From Geomonas paludis (GTDB taxonomy: Bacteria > Desulfobacterota > Desulfuromonadia > Geobacterales > Geobacteraceae): DNA of 64,000 nt. Location of the stretch: NCBI RefSeq assembly GCF_014193585.1, contig NZ_BLXY01000002.1, forward strand, positions 372,001 to 436,000, given 5' to 3'. Each line of letters opens with the position of its first letter. The first letter of the stretch is position 1. Made by a program: the position numbers and the translations under genes. A model generated the notes under the pieces. That model was not told the DNA's origin. It did not search any database and saw nothing but the letters and a program-made list of their open reading frames with translations. Shown piece by piece: positions 1 through 8,731 of this stretch.

Positions 1-175
1 GAGCCGCTCGGGAGAGCTGTTCGGAGTACAGCGGCTGAAGGGGGTGCTGGCCCGCGAGTACCGCAAACCGTCCGCAGCCATCATCGACGCCACGCTCGAT
101 GCCTTGCGCGCCTTCACCGGCAACACCGCCTTCGACGACGACATCTCCATGCTCCTGCTCAAATTTATCCCCTGA
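1..175 (+). CDS. C-terminal end of a SpoIIE/PP2C-type serine phosphatase (partial)
   Basis: The open frame entering from the left edge ends at TGA 173-175. Its last 57 residues read like the end of a SpoIIE/RsbU-type protein phosphatase: an LFG element, a helical stretch and then the DDDIS motif, which carries the metal-binding aspartates of this family, followed by a hydrophobic strand LLLKF. Such phosphatases usually dephosphorylate anti-anti-sigma factors and are often the output domain of response regulators or sensor proteins; what lies N-terminal here cannot be seen. The next gene begins about 90 bases downstream on the same strand. Confidence 0.7.
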   Translation, partial: SRSGELFGVQRLKGVLAREYRKPSAAIIDATLDALRAFTGNTAFDDDISMLLLKFIP

Positions 176-264
176 GTCATCTCCCCTTCCCGTATTACTT
201 TTCTTGACGGCACGCTCCGTGATGGTGTAAACATACGCCATTCCATCGAAACAGGGGTGTGCAC

Positions 265-1353
265 ATGGCGAAAAAGATCTTCGTTGCGGCGACCGGACAA
301 AACTGTGGCAAGACGACCATCAGCATTTCGCTCATGCACCAGGCCAGGAAGAAGTACCAGCGGGTCGGTTTCGTGAAACCGTTCGGCCCCAAGGTGCTGC
401 TCTACGACGACTTCATGGTGGACATGGACGCCCTGCTCATGGCCAAGGCGTTCGGACTGGAAGAGGACATCGCGCTGATGTCGCCGGTGGCGCTGTACCG
501 GGATTTCACCAAGGATTACCTGGCGGGGAAGCTGGACGACCTCTCCCTGGCCGACTGCATCCTGGAGGCGGTGCGGGAGCTGGAGCAGAAATACGACTTC
601 CTGATCATCGAGGGGGCGGGACATGGCGGCGTCGGCGCCGTGATCGGCCTCTCCAACGCCAAGGTAGCCAAGCTGATCGGCGCGCCGGTCATGATCGTGA
701 GCGAGAGCGGCATCGGCAAGGTGATCGACGCGGTGCACCTGAACCTGGCCCTGTACGAACGGGAAGGTGCGGACGTGAGGGGGATCATCGTCAACAAGAT
801 GAAGCCCAGCAAGAAGGAAGTCACCACCAAGTACCTGAAGCGCGCCTTCGAGCCGCAGATCAAGGTAATCGACGGCTTCAACTACTCGCCGATCCTCGCC
901 AACCCGACCCTGAGCCACATCTCCAAGCTTTTCGACCTGCCGCTGCAGGGGAACATCAACGAGAAAAGCAGGATCATCCACAACATCCAGCTGGGCGCCG
1001 CCTCTTCGCAGCGGGTGATCGACGGGCTGCTCGATTCGACCCTGATGATCGTAACCAGCTCCCGTGACGAACTGATCGTCACCCTCTCTTCGCTGTACCA
1101 CATCCCCGCCTACAAGGAGAAGATTGCCGGGCTGGTAATCTCCGGGCACGTGCCGGTGTCGGAGGTGAGCCAGCAGATCCTGCACGACTCGCACATCCCC
1201 TACATCCGGGTCGAGGAGACCACGGCCGAAGTCTTCACCGCGCTCTCCGACGACGTGGCCAAGATCACCTACGAAGACCAGGAGAAACTGAACTGGATCA
1301 TGGCCAACGCCGAGCGCGACGTGGACTTCGCGGCCATCGATGCGCTGCTGTAA
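265..1353 (+). CDS. P-loop ATPase with DRTGG-type C-terminal domain (Pta N-terminal-domain-like)
   Basis: A 362-residue cytosolic protein. Residues 1-20 form a dethiobiotin-synthetase/CobQ-like strand and P-loop (ATGQNCGKTT), followed by a fold of the CbiA/BioD type to about residue 215. The C-terminal third resembles a DRTGG domain (IVTSSRDELI, GLVISGHVP, VEETTAEVF). This two-domain layout matches the regulatory N-terminal part of long phosphotransacetylases, here as a stand-alone protein without the catalytic acetyltransferase. I chose ATG 265 because AGGGG at 253-257 lies seven bases upstream; the in-frame GTG at 259 is too close to it. Such proteins are often annotated cobyrinic acid a,c-diamide synthase, but no cobalamin gene is nearby and I would not assign that reaction. 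Function unknown; probably regulatory ATPase. Confidence 0.75.
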   Translation: MAKKIFVAATGQNCGKTTISISLMHQARKKYQRVGFVKPFGPKVLLYDDFMVDMDALLMAKAFGLEEDIALMSPVALYRDFTKDYLAGKLDDLSLADCILEAVRELEQKYDFLIIEGAGHGGVGAVIGLSNAKVAKLIGAPVMIVSESGIGKVIDAVHLNLALYEREGADVRGIIVNKMKPSKKEVTTKYLKRAFEPQIKVIDGFNYSPILANPTLSHISKLFDLPLQGNINEKSRIIHNIQLGAASSQRVIDGLLDSTLMIVTSSRDELIVTLSSLYHIPAYKEKIAGLVISGHVPVSEVSQQILHDSHIPYIRVEETTAEVFTALSDDVAKITYEDQEKLNWIMANAERDVDFAAIDALL

Positions 1354-1362
1354 AACAAAAAC

Positions 1363-1404
1363 AGGGGCTGGGGACCCCCTTGCTCCCAGTCCCCAGCCCC
1401 TACT
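1363..1404. repeat. Palindrome of GGGGCTGGGGAC type
   Basis: Inverted repeat with arms AGGGGCTGGGGAC and GTCCCCAGCCCCT just after the ATPase stop codon. It could act as a transcription-stopping hairpin, but it lacks a T-run and belongs with the palindromic repeats that fill spacers in this window. Confidence 0.6.
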
Positions 1405-1423
1405 CCCCTAGTCCCCTGCTTTA

Positions 1424-1456
1424 AAGGGGACTGGCACCTGGCGGAGCCAGTCCCCC
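1424..1456 (+). repeat. REP-like palindrome, family 1 (GGGGACTGGC...GCCAGTCCCC)
   Basis: Imperfect palindrome with outer arms AAGGGGACTGGC and GCCAGTCCCCCT around the centre ACCTGGCGGA. The same unit recurs at 18899, 30451, 30523, 36042, 52225 and 52299, always between genes. It has the size and symmetry of a REP element; no RAYT-type transposase is in the window. Confidence 0.85.
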
Positions 1457-1475
1457 TAGTCCCTAGCCCCTGCCT

Positions 1476-1868
1476 TTAAATCTTGTTCCCCGGAGGCTTC
1501 GTGGGTATCTCCTGCTCCTTCTGGCACTCGACGCAGTACGGGGTGAAGGGCATCAGCTTCAGCCGCGGCAAGCCGATCGGCTGGCCGCACCCCTCGCACG
1601 TGCCGTAGGTCCCCAGTTCCACACGCCGCTGCGCTTCCTCCAACGCGGTAAGCTGCTGCCGCCTGATGTCGGCCACGGCGAGCCCGGCGTCGGAGAGCAC
1701 GTCCAGCATGCTCTTCTCACCCGGGTCCTGCGGTATGTCGTACTGGGTCGCCAGGTCCTCCCCGGTCTGTGCAAAAACCTCGTCGCGCAGGTCGGCCCAG
1801 AGCCGGCGTTTATACTCCGCCAGCAGGTTACTGAATTCGAGCTGATCACCTTCCAGTTTTTCCGGCAT
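1476..1868 (-). CDS. TraR/DksA-family C4 zinc-finger protein
   Basis: A 130-residue protein with an N-terminal helical part (residues 5-85, rich in charged residues, able to form a coiled coil) and a C-terminal four-cysteine zinc finger, C91-E-G-C94 and C112-V-E-C115. This is the DksA/TraR layout; DksA-type proteins enter the secondary channel of RNA polymerase and modulate initiation with ppGpp. The tip of the coiled coil lacks an obvious pair of acidic residues of classical DksA, so it may be one of the divergent paralogues common in deltaproteobacteria. The start is supported by AGGAGG six bases upstream of the ATG. Next to it on the same strand lies another small zinc-binding protein. Confidence 0.85.
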   Translation of the reverse strand: MPEKLEGDQLEFSNLLAEYKRRLWADLRDEVFAQTGEDLATQYDIPQDPGEKSMLDVLSDAGLAVADIRRQQLTALEEAQRRVELGTYGTCEGCGQPIGLPRLKLMPFTPYCVECQKEQEIPTKPPGNKI

Positions 1869-1936
1869 GTCATCCTCCTAGAACCGGAAGCCGCCCCCGG
1901 CCCCGGCGCCTTGCCACATGAGGGGAAATCACCACA

Positions 1937-2095
1937 TCAGGGAACGTCCTCGACGTCGCACAACGGACAGAAGAGTTCGCCGCTCTCCTTGTCCCGTTGC
2001 AGCGGCGAGCCGCAGATGGCGCACACCTCCGTCGCATCTTTTACCACCACCGGCCGGTCCTTCAGGATGTCTTCTTCCACACTTACCCTTCTCAT
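1937..2095 (-). CDS. Small zinc-ribbon protein, 52 residues
   Basis: A short protein with two CxxC knuckles (CAIC and CPLC) about 15 residues apart, a typical zinc-ribbon spacing, in an otherwise acidic 52-residue chain. The start at 2095 is well supported: AAAGGAGG sits a few bases upstream of the ATG, whereas the longer in-frame start at 2155 has none. It is followed 68 bases later by the DksA-type gene on the same strand, so the two may be co-transcribed. I do not recognise a specific family and assign no function beyond probable zinc binding. Confidence 0.7.
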   Translation of the reverse strand: MRRVSVEEDILKDRPVVVKDATEVCAICGSPLQRDKESGELFCPLCDVEDVP

Positions 2096-2236
2096 AAGGC
2101 CTCCTTTGGCTGAACGGCTGCGACCAAAACAGGGCAAAGTATATCGTAAAAACAAGAAAGGGCTTGAAATACCCCTCTTTTCCCAGGGTAACCAAGCCCG
2201 ATGTTGTTTTTGTGCCGCCCGTTGCCCAACCCGGGA

Positions 2237-3145
2237 TCAGCAGCCGCTCCCCAGGGGGAAACCGGCGTCGATGCAGTCGAGGAATTCCACAACCGCGGCA
2301 TCCTGCCTGCGCTCGCTCTTCACCACGACGCTGCGCCGGCGCGACTGCTCGAATCCGGCAACGACGTGCGCCAGCAGTTGCCCGGACTCAAGTTCCCGGG
2401 CGGCGATGCTGCGCGAGAGGAAGGAGACTCCGCCTCCGGAAAGGACGGTCTCCAGCGCCAGGCGGAGGTCATCGACCACGACCACGGCCTTGAAGTCATC
2501 GACGCTGCGGCCGCAGCGCGCGAGGTTCAGGTCCAGCAGGCGCCGCGAGGTGCAGTCGGGTTTGCGGGCAATGAGGCAGCAGTGGAAAAGCCGCTCCAAC
2601 TCCACCTCGCCGGCGGGGAGTCCCAGCGACGGCGCGCTGACAAAGACCAACTGGTCGCTGGGAAGCTCCACGATGTCGAAGCCGGGCACCTCCATCGCCT
2701 CGCAGTGCTCGATCACCGCCAGGTCGAATTCGTTCTCCTGCAGCTCCTTCACGGCGCGGTCCAGCGAGTGGAACATGAAACGGAGGTCGACGTTGTCGGC
2801 CTTGCGGGACATGAACTTTTCCATCACCTGCGGCAGGAACCCCACCCCGAAAGTAGGGGTACAGCAGATGGCCAGGCGCGTCTTTTCCCCCCTGAGCTTC
2901 AGGTCATTGGCGAGCTGCGCCTCCAAAAGCAGGATCTGCTCGGCCCGTTGCACCACGAGCCGCCCGGCCTCGGTCAACAACAGCAGTTTCCCGGAGCGGT
3001 CCACCAACTGGCAGCCGTAGTGGTCCTCCAGGTATTTGATGCGCTGCGACACCGCCGACTGCGTGATCGAGAGATCGGTCGCGGCCTTGGAAAAGCTTCC
3101 CACCTGCCCTAACACCACCAGCGTTTTCAGATACTCTGTCTGCAT
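2237..3145 (-). CDS. LysR-family transcriptional regulator
   Basis: 302 residues, the usual length of the family. Residues 1-60 are the winged helix-turn-helix (FSKAATDLSITQSAVSQRIK, the classic LysR signature), followed by a linker helix and a substrate-binding domain of the type 2 periplasmic fold from about residue 90. LysR regulators usually act on a divergent neighbour; here the upstream gene on the other side (KamA-like) is transcribed toward it, so the target is not evident from context. The start uses ATG with AGGT upstream. The effector is unknown. Confidence 0.9.
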   Translation of the reverse strand: MQTEYLKTLVVLGQVGSFSKAATDLSITQSAVSQRIKYLEDHYGCQLVDRSGKLLLLTEAGRLVVQRAEQILLLEAQLANDLKLRGEKTRLAICCTPTFGVGFLPQVMEKFMSRKADNVDLRFMFHSLDRAVKELQENEFDLAVIEHCEAMEVPGFDIVELPSDQLVFVSAPSLGLPAGEVELERLFHCCLIARKPDCTSRRLLDLNLARCGRSVDDFKAVVVVDDLRLALETVLSGGGVSFLSRSIAARELESGQLLAHVVAGFEQSRRRSVVVKSERRQDAAVVEFLDCIDAGFPLGSGC

Positions 3146-3307
3146 TCAATTCGACCTATATATGAGAATATCGATTCGGGTATACGCTTATAGCACGCGA
3201 CGCTCGGGCAAGGCAAGGTTCCTTTCCGGTAAATCGACACACAGTAGAAACTGTCTAGATTATCGACGCAATTGCCGCACAACTTGAGTGGAAACATTGA
3301 GGGGACA

Positions 3308-3338
3308 AAAAATGCCGGATGGGGAGAACCATCCGGCT
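3308..3338 (-). terminator. Rho-independent terminator of the pyrK-pyrD-kamA cluster
   Basis: Read on the minus strand, GCCGGATGG and CCATCCGGC form a 9-bp stem with a short TTCTC loop, followed by ATTTTTT. It lies about 30 bases after the stop codon of the KamA-like gene. Confidence 0.85.
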
Positions 3339-3369
3339 TGGGGGCGGGCGCGCGTGTCAGGCGGGGAGG

Positions 3370-4401
3370 TCAGGTCTCCCGGTACTCGATCTCGTCGCCG
3401 AGGTAGTTGCGCACGGTAAGACGGCTGCCGTCGGGGCTGAAGCGGGCCGAGGCGACTTCCACCTTCCCCTTCCCCCCGGGGAGATCGATGACGTAGTGCG
3501 GCACGGCGAGACCGGAGGTGTGGCCGCGCAGGGCGGCCATGACCGTGATGCCGTCGGCGACCCTGGTCCTGAAGTGGGCGGTCCCCTGCACCAGGTCCAT
3601 CTGGTGGATGTAGTAGGGACGCACCCGGATGGCCAGCAGGCGCTGCATCAGGTCGCGCATCACCTGCGGGTCGTCGTTGACCCCCTTCAGGAGCACGCTC
3701 TGGTTGCCGAGTTGGATGCCGGCGTCCGCCAGCCGCGCGCAGGCCCGGGCCGACTGCCCGGTGATCTCGCGCGGGTGGTTGAAGTGGGTGTTGACGTAGA
3801 GCGGCTGGTGGCGCTTCAGCATGCGGGCAAGCTTCGCGGTCACGCGCTCCGGCAGGGTCACCGGGGCGCGGGTGCCGATCCGGATGATCTCGACGTGCGG
3901 GATGCGGCGCAGGGCGGTGAGGATCTGGTCCAGGCGGTCGTCGGAGAGGAGCAGCGGGTCGCCGCCGGAAAGGATGACGTCGCGGATCTGGGGCTGCGAG
4001 GCGATGTAGGCCACGGCCTCGTCCACCGGCGCGGGGCTCATCCCCTGGCACCCCACTCCCCTTTTCCTCATGCAGAAGCGGCAGTAGACGGCGCAGGCGG
4101 TGGAGACCAGGAACACCACGCGGTCCGGGTAGCGGTGGATCAGGCCGGGGACCGGGGAGAGACGCTCCTCGTCCAGGGGATCGGGGGACTGGGTGAAGTC
4201 GTGCAGTTCGGCCGGGTCCGGGACGCACTGGCGCCAGATCGGGTCCCCCGGCTCGCGGATCAGCCCGAGGTAGTACGGGGTGATGCGCATCGGGTAGCGT
4301 CGCACCACCTGCGCGAGGTCCTCCCCCTGCGCATGAAAAAGCCCGGCAAGCTCCTCCGGGCTGGTGATGCATTTTTTAAGGCTGTTCTCCCAGGCTTCCA
4401 T
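3370..4401 (-). CDS. KamA-family radical SAM aminomutase (lysine 2,3-aminomutase-like, short form)
   Basis: 343 residues. The radical SAM cluster ligands are C103, C107 and C110 (CAVYCRFC), and PGGKGK near the C-terminus corresponds to the KamA PGGGGK motif holding the PLP lysine. The length matches EpmB, the short aminomutase that makes beta-lysine for EF-P, rather than the ~415-residue or longer fermentative KamA, which has a C-terminal oligomerisation extension. The Met start (4401) overlaps the pyrD stop by one base (TGATG), so translation is coupled to pyrD. Substrate could be lysine, free or for EF-P modification, or another amino acid; the sequence alone does not decide. No efp or epmA gene is present in the window. 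Confidence 0.8.
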   Translation of the reverse strand: MEAWENSLKKCITSPEELAGLFHAQGEDLAQVVRRYPMRITPYYLGLIREPGDPIWRQCVPDPAELHDFTQSPDPLDEERLSPVPGLIHRYPDRVVFLVSTACAVYCRFCMRKRGVGCQGMSPAPVDEAVAYIASQPQIRDVILSGGDPLLLSDDRLDQILTALRRIPHVEIIRIGTRAPVTLPERVTAKLARMLKRHQPLYVNTHFNHPREITGQSARACARLADAGIQLGNQSVLLKGVNDDPQVMRDLMQRLLAIRVRPYYIHQMDLVQGTAHFRTRVADGITVMAALRGHTSGLAVPHYVIDLPGGKGKVEVASARFSPDGSRLTVRNYLGDEIEYRET

Positions 4402-5318
4402 CAGACCTCGAGGGCCCCGATCAGGGAGCGGACGTTGTCGATGCCGTTCTCCACCAGGTACTGCTCCATCTCCCCGGCGATGCGCTGGGCCGCGGAGGGA
4501 TCGAGGAAGCTGGCGGTGCCGACCTGGATGGCGGTGGCGCCGGCGAGCATGAACTCCAGGGCGTCGCGGCCGTTCATGATGCCGCCGATGCCGATCAGCG
4601 GCAGCTGGACCGCTTTCGCCACCTGCCACACCATCCTGAGCGCCACGGGTTTGATGGCGGGACCGGAGAGGCCGCCGGTGACGTTGGCCAGCACCGGGCG
4701 GCGCCGGTCGAGGTCGATGGCCATGCCGGTCAGGGTGTTGATGAGCGAGAGCGCGTCGGCGCCGGCGTCGGCGCAGGCCTTCGCCATGAGCACCACGTCG
4801 GTGACGTTGGGGGAGAGCTTCACGATGAGCGGCTTGGAGGTGTTCCTCTTCACCAGGGACACCACTTCCTGCGCGGCGCCCGGGTCGGTGCCGAACACGA
4901 TCCCCCCCTGCTTCACGTTGGGGCAGGAGATGTTGACCTCGATGCCGGCCACGCCGGCCAGGCCGTCCAGGCGGCTCGCCACCTCGCCGTACTCCTCCAG
5001 GGTGTTACCGTAGAGGTTCGCGATCACCGGGGTGTTGACGTCCTTGAGGTAGGGAAGCTTCTGCTCGATGAAGGCGTCGATGCCCACGTTCTGCAGGCCG
5101 ATGGCGTTCAGCATCCCGCCCGGCGTCTCCACGATGCGCGGGGTGGGGTTGCCCGCCTTGGGCTTCAGGGAGAGCCCCTTGGTCACCATGGCCCCGATGC
5201 TTTCCAGGTCGAGGTAGTCGGCGAACTCGGCGCCGTAGCCGAAGGTGCCGGAGGCGGTCATCACGGGGTTGCGCATCTGGATCCCGGCGAGGACCACGGA
5301 CATGTCAGGTCGTTGCAT
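4401..5318 (-). CDS. pyrD: Dihydroorotate dehydrogenase B, catalytic subunit
   Basis: 305 residues, the length of class 1B PyrD. It oxidises dihydroorotate to orotate using FMN, passing electrons to PyrK. The catalytic cysteine lies in NISCPNVK, and FMN-binding stretches such as SGTFGYG, KLSPN and GIGGI are present. I prefer the ATG at 5318, because GGAGTT six bases upstream, inside the end of pyrK, gives a good ribosome site; the ATG at 5330 would overlap pyrK more and has none. Gene order pyrK-pyrD is the usual one for the NAD-linked enzyme. Confidence 0.95.
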   Translation of the reverse strand: MQRPDMSVVLAGIQMRNPVMTASGTFGYGAEFADYLDLESIGAMVTKGLSLKPKAGNPTPRIVETPGGMLNAIGLQNVGIDAFIEQKLPYLKDVNTPVIANLYGNTLEEYGEVASRLDGLAGVAGIEVNISCPNVKQGGIVFGTDPGAAQEVVSLVKRNTSKPLIVKLSPNVTDVVLMAKACADAGADALSLINTLTGMAIDLDRRRPVLANVTGGLSGPAIKPVALRMVWQVAKAVQLPLIGIGGIMNGRDALEFMLAGATAIQVGTASFLDPSAAQRIAGEMEQYLVENGIDNVRSLIGALEV

Positions 5319-5320
5319 TG

Positions 5321-6130
5321 CTAACTCCATTGCAGTTCAAAGCTGTCGAAGACGGGACCGTCCTTGCAGACGCAGCGGTAGTCGGGGGTCTCGTCGCTGT
5401 GGTTGGCGCCTTTCATGACGCAGCCAAGGCACGCTCCCACGCCGCAGGCCATGTACGCCTCCATGGAAACCTGGCAGGGTACGCCGTGCTTTTGGGACAT
5501 CTTGGCCACCGCGTTCAGCATCGGCGTCGGGCCGCAGGCGAAGATGCGCATGCCGGAGGCAAGGTGGCGCTCCAGCACCTGGGTCACGAAGCCGCGCTCG
5601 CCCAGGGTGCCGTCGTCGGTCGCCACGTAGGTCTCCACGCCGAGCCTCTCGAACTCGGTGATGCAGAGGACGTCGTCGCGGTTGCGTCCGCCGGCGAACA
5701 GGCGCACCTTCTCGCCGCGCTCCTTGAGCTCCTTGGCGAGGTAGTACAGCGGGGCCAGGCCCACGCCGCCCCCCACCAGCACCTTCTCCTCACCGGCGGG
5801 TCCCATCTGGAACCCCTTGCCCAGGGGGACCAGGAGGTCGACCAGGTCGCCGTGGTGCAGTGCGGCGAGGAGCTTGGTCCCCTTCCCCACCACCTTGTAC
5901 AGGATTTCGCAGTAAAGCTGGGCGCCGCAGCCGGCGTACTCGGGGACGAAGCTGCCGACGTCGAAGAGGCCGAAGGGACGCCGCAGCAGCGGGTCGATGG
6001 CGTCGTTCACCTTCAGCATGACGAACTGCCCGGGGACCGCGCAGGCGAGTTCCTGCGGGGCCGTCATCCTCATCCTGAAGTAATTGGGCGACACCTCGAC
6101 GTTGGAGATAACCATGGATTTAAACTGCAT
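5321..6130 (-). CDS. pyrK: Dihydroorotate dehydrogenase B, electron-transfer subunit
   Basis: 269 residues. An N-terminal ferredoxin-reductase-like FAD domain (RRPFGLFDV at 50-58), an NAD-binding domain ([12 protein letters not shown] around 119-130) and a C-terminal [2Fe-2S] site with C229, C234, C237 and C253. It moves electrons from PyrD FMN to NAD. It overlaps rimI by 11 bases upstream and is immediately followed by pyrD, so all four genes from rimI to the KamA-like gene look like one transcription unit. Confidence 0.95.
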   Translation of the reverse strand: MQFKSMVISNVEVSPNYFRMRMTAPQELACAVPGQFVMLKVNDAIDPLLRRPFGLFDVGSFVPEYAGCGAQLYCEILYKVVGKGTKLLAALHHGDLVDLLVPLGKGFQMGPAGEEKVLVGGGVGLAPLYYLAKELKERGEKVRLFAGGRNRDDVLCITEFERLGVETYVATDDGTLGERGFVTQVLERHLASGMRIFACGPTPMLNAVAKMSQKHGVPCQVSMEAYMACGVGACLGCVMKGANHSDETPDYRCVCKDGPVFDSFELQWS

Positions 6131-6602
6131 CGCTTTCCTCTACTTGAGCTATGGATAGGTCCATCAGAATGGCATCGTCGCCATTTTCGTAGTAGTTCTT
6201 GCGCCGCCCCACCTCGGCAAAGCCCAGGCGCCGGTACAGCGAGATCGCCTCGTGGTTGCCCACCCGCACTTCCAGGCAGAGCATGCGCAGCGTGTGCCCG
6301 CGGCAGAAGGCGACGGCCCAGTCGACCAGCGCGCGGCCGATGCCGCACCCACGACAAGCAGGGTCAACGGCGACGTCGAGGATCTCCGCCTCGTCCAGCA
6401 CCTGCTTCAGGCAGAGGTAGCCGGCGACCTTGCCGTCAGCGGTCAGCGCCACCATCGGGTAGCTGCCGGGACTCTCCATCTCGTCCAGAAAATGGCGTCG
6501 GGTCCAGGGACGGGGGAATGAGGCGGACTCGATTTCAAGCACCGCGTCTAAGTCCTCAATAGACATGGGACGCAGTGTTATTTTCTTCCCCGAGGCTGGC
6601 AC
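6120..6602 (-). CDS. rimI: Ribosomal protein S18-alanine N-acetyltransferase (GNAT)
   Basis: 160 residues with a complete GNAT fold: the acetyl-CoA loop is [11 protein letters not shown], preceded by the beta-4 strand EILDVAVDP and followed by the RimI-typical sequence [19 protein letters not shown]. RimI acetylates the N-terminal alanine of ribosomal protein S18. The longest frame starts with GTG at 6602; an ATG at 6566 (MSIEDLD) is an alternative, and neither has a convincing ribosome site. The gene is unusually placed at the head of a pyrimidine operon and overlaps pyrK. Confidence 0.85.
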   Translation of the reverse strand: MPASGKKITLRPMSIEDLDAVLEIESASFPRPWTRRHFLDEMESPGSYPMVALTADGKVAGYLCLKQVLDEAEILDVAVDPACRGCGIGRALVDWAVAFCRGHTLRMLCLEVRVGNHEAISLYRRLGFAEVGRRKNYYENGDDAILMDLSIAQVEESDAV

Positions 6603-6652
6603 AGCAAGGCATATTAAGCAAAGGACATGTCGAAGTAAACAACTTTTTCACT

Positions 6653-6681
6653 TTGACTTTTACGGGGGAATGGGATAGATT
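6653..6681 (+). promoter_or_regulatory. Sigma-70-type promoter of purM-purN
   Basis: TTGACT at 6653-6658, a 17-base spacer and TAGATT at 6676-6681. The transcript would start around 6688, shortly before the purM ribosome site at 6698. Confidence 0.65.
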
Positions 6682-6709
6682 TCGTCTTTACTTTATCGGA
6701 GGTTTCGCC

Positions 6710-7756
6710 TTGAAAGAGAAGAAAATCACATACAAAGACGCCGGGGTAGACATAGACGCCGGTAATACTTTCGTCAAGATGATCAAGCCGTTGGTGAAGG
6801 CTACTTCCCGTCCGGAAGTCCTCGCCGATATCGGCGGATTTGGCGGTCTCTTCTCACTGAACACCGGCAAGTACAAGCATCCCGTGCTCGTCTCCGGCAC
6901 CGACGGTGTCGGCACCAAGCTGAAACTTGCCTTCCTGGCCGACCGTCATGACACCATCGGTATCGACCTGGTGGCCATGTGCGTCAACGACATCATCGTC
7001 CAGGGCGCCGAGCCCCTTTTCTTCCTGGATTACCTGGCCACCGCCAAGCTCGACCCCGAGAAAGGCGCCTCGATCATCAAGGGCGTTTCCGAGGGGTGCG
7101 TCCAGGCCGGCTGCGCCCTGATCGGCGGCGAGACCGCCGAAATGCCCGGTTTCTACACCGGCGACGAGTACGACATGGCCGGCTTCGCGGTCGGCGTCGT
7201 CGAGCGTGAAAAGATCATCGACGGCTCCTCCATCACCGTGGGCAACAAGCTGATCGGCCTTTCCTCCTCCGGCCTGCACTCCAACGGCTACTCCCTGGCC
7301 AGGAAGGTCATCCTCGAGCACATGGGGCTCAACATCAACGACGAGATCCCGGGCCTGGGCAAGACCGTGGCCGAGGAGCTGCTCACCCCGACCCGCATCT
7401 ACGTCCGTTCCGTGCTGAACCTGCTGCGCGACTTCAACATCAGCGGCCTGGCTCACATCACCGGCGGCGGCCTGCTCGAGAACGTCCCCCGCGTACTTCC
7501 CAACGGCTGCAAGGCCGTCATCAAGAAGGACAGCTGGGACGTCCCCGAAATCTTCAAGATCATCGAGAAAGGCGGCAACATCGAGGAGAGCGAGATGTTC
7601 CGCACCTTCAACTGCGGCATCGGCATGGTGCTCGTGGTCCCGGAGAACGAGGCCGACGACATCATGATCAGGCTCACCGGCCTCAACGAAAACGCGTTCG
7701 TCATCGGCGATGTGGTCAAGTGCGAAGCCGGCAAGGAGTGCGTGGAGCTGGTCTAG
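6710..7756 (+). CDS. purM: Phosphoribosylformylglycinamidine cyclo-ligase (AIR synthetase)
   Basis: 348 residues, the family length. PurM closes the imidazole ring in step 5 of purine synthesis, using ATP. The nucleotide-binding glycine-rich segment ([14 protein letters not shown]), the [11 protein letters not shown] motif and [13 protein letters not shown] are all present. The frame is open further upstream, but TTG at 6710 has GGAGG seven bases before it and begins at the conserved [14 protein letters not shown]; the upstream extension has no family resemblance and would run through the promoter. purN follows after 16 bases. Confidence 0.95.
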   Translation: MKEKKITYKDAGVDIDAGNTFVKMIKPLVKATSRPEVLADIGGFGGLFSLNTGKYKHPVLVSGTDGVGTKLKLAFLADRHDTIGIDLVAMCVNDIIVQGAEPLFFLDYLATAKLDPEKGASIIKGVSEGCVQAGCALIGGETAEMPGFYTGDEYDMAGFAVGVVEREKIIDGSSITVGNKLIGLSSSGLHSNGYSLARKVILEHMGLNINDEIPGLGKTVAEELLTPTRIYVRSVLNLLRDFNISGLAHITGGGLLENVPRVLPNGCKAVIKKDSWDVPEIFKIIEKGGNIEESEMFRTFNCGIGMVLVVPENEADDIMIRLTGLNENAFVIGDVVKCEAGKECVELV

Positions 7757-7772
7757 TCCGCGCGGAAGCCTC

Positions 7773-8387
7773 ATGGGAAAAGAGCTCAAAATAGGGGTAC
7801 TGATCTCCGGCAGCGGCAGCAACCTGCAGTCGATCATGGACGCCTGCGCGGCCGGCGCCATCAACGGGCGCGTGGTCTGCGTGATCAGCAACAAGGCCGA
7901 CGCCTTCGGCCTGGAGCGCGCCCGGAAAGCGGGCATCCCCGCGCTGCACCTGGACCACCGTGCCTACTCCGGCCGTGAGGCCTACGACGAGGCGCTGGTA
8001 GCGACCCTGCGCGAGTTCGAGGTGGAGCTGGTGGTGCTGGCGGGCTTCATGCGCATCATCACCTCGGTCCTTTTGGACGCCTTCCCGATGCGGGTGATGA
8101 ACATCCATCCGGCGCTGCTCCCGGCTTTCCCCGGACTGCACGCCCAGCGCCAGGCGCTGGAGTACGGCGCCAAGGTCGCAGGCTGCACCGTCCACTTCGT
8201 GGACTGCGGCACCGACACCGGCCCCATCATCATGCAGGCGGCAGTGCCGGTCCTGCAGGGGGACACCGAGGAGAGCCTGTGCGCCCGCATCCAGAAGGAA
8301 GAGCACCGGATCTACCCGGAAGCGGTGCGACTCTTCTCCGAGGGGCTGTTGCAGGTCGACGGCAGGGTAGTCACCGTCTCGGCGTAG
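7773..8387 (+). CDS. purN: Phosphoribosylglycinamide formyltransferase, folate-dependent
   Basis: 204 residues. PurN adds the formyl group from 10-formyltetrahydrofolate to GAR in purine synthesis. The phosphate-binding loop GSGSNLQ is near the N-terminus, the catalytic segment is MNIHPALLPAFPGLHA and the C-terminal loop is DTGPII. The ATG at 7773 is preceded by GGAAG; the longer frame upstream lies inside the purM end and is not likely. It forms an operon with purM, closed by a terminator at 8420. Confidence 0.95.
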   Translation: MGKELKIGVLISGSGSNLQSIMDACAAGAINGRVVCVISNKADAFGLERARKAGIPALHLDHRAYSGREAYDEALVATLREFEVELVVLAGFMRIITSVLLDAFPMRVMNIHPALLPAFPGLHAQRQALEYGAKVAGCTVHFVDCGTDTGPIIMQAAVPVLQGDTEESLCARIQKEEHRIYPEAVRLFSEGLLQVDGRVVTVSA

Positions 8388-8419
8388 GTCTCCGATCAAA
8401 CCATAAAACATAAAATGAA

Positions 8420-8452
8420 AAGCCCCCTGGCAATGCCTCGGGGCTTTTTTTT
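8420..8452 (+). terminator. Rho-independent terminator after purN
   Basis: AAGCCCC and GGGGCTT form the stem around TGGCAATGCC, followed by eight T residues. Confidence 0.85.
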
Positions 8453-8483
8453 ATTCGGAGCGATGGCGCTTGCCACCGCAGCA

Positions 8484-8660
8484 AAATCCCCCCTGTCCCC
8501 CCTTCGCTAAAGGGGGGAACGCCTGGCCTCCTGTATCGCTTCGACGGAACGTGGACCCTGCTCGACTGAATGTCCGTGGACCGCCGAGTCATTTGCCAGT
8601 CAAGCGCGGAACGTGAATAACGTCCCCCACTTTTGCGAAGGGGGGACAGGGGGACTTGCC
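8484..8660. repeat. Inverted-repeat element (CCCCCTGTCCCCCCTTCGC family)
   Basis: The 344-base gap between purN and the ChaN-like gene holds the purN terminator and then this element. Its arms at 8486-8520 and 8629-8660 are near-perfect inverted copies of about 35 bases (CCCCTGTCCCCCCTTCGC on one side, GCGAAGGGGGGACAGGGGG on the other), separated by about 110 bases with no recognisable content. It looks like a small non-autonomous mobile element. Confidence 0.6.
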
Positions 8661-8731
8661 TTTGTCAGCGCTGCATGGGGATTTGCTCTTTCCAATAGCG
8701 CCTTGCCGCCGTTTCTGTTATAACCACGCCC

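Noticed and set aside
2201-3112. Long plus-strand open frame of 303 codons
   Set aside because: It is antisense to the LysR gene, has no family resemblance and results from codon bias in GC-rich DNA.
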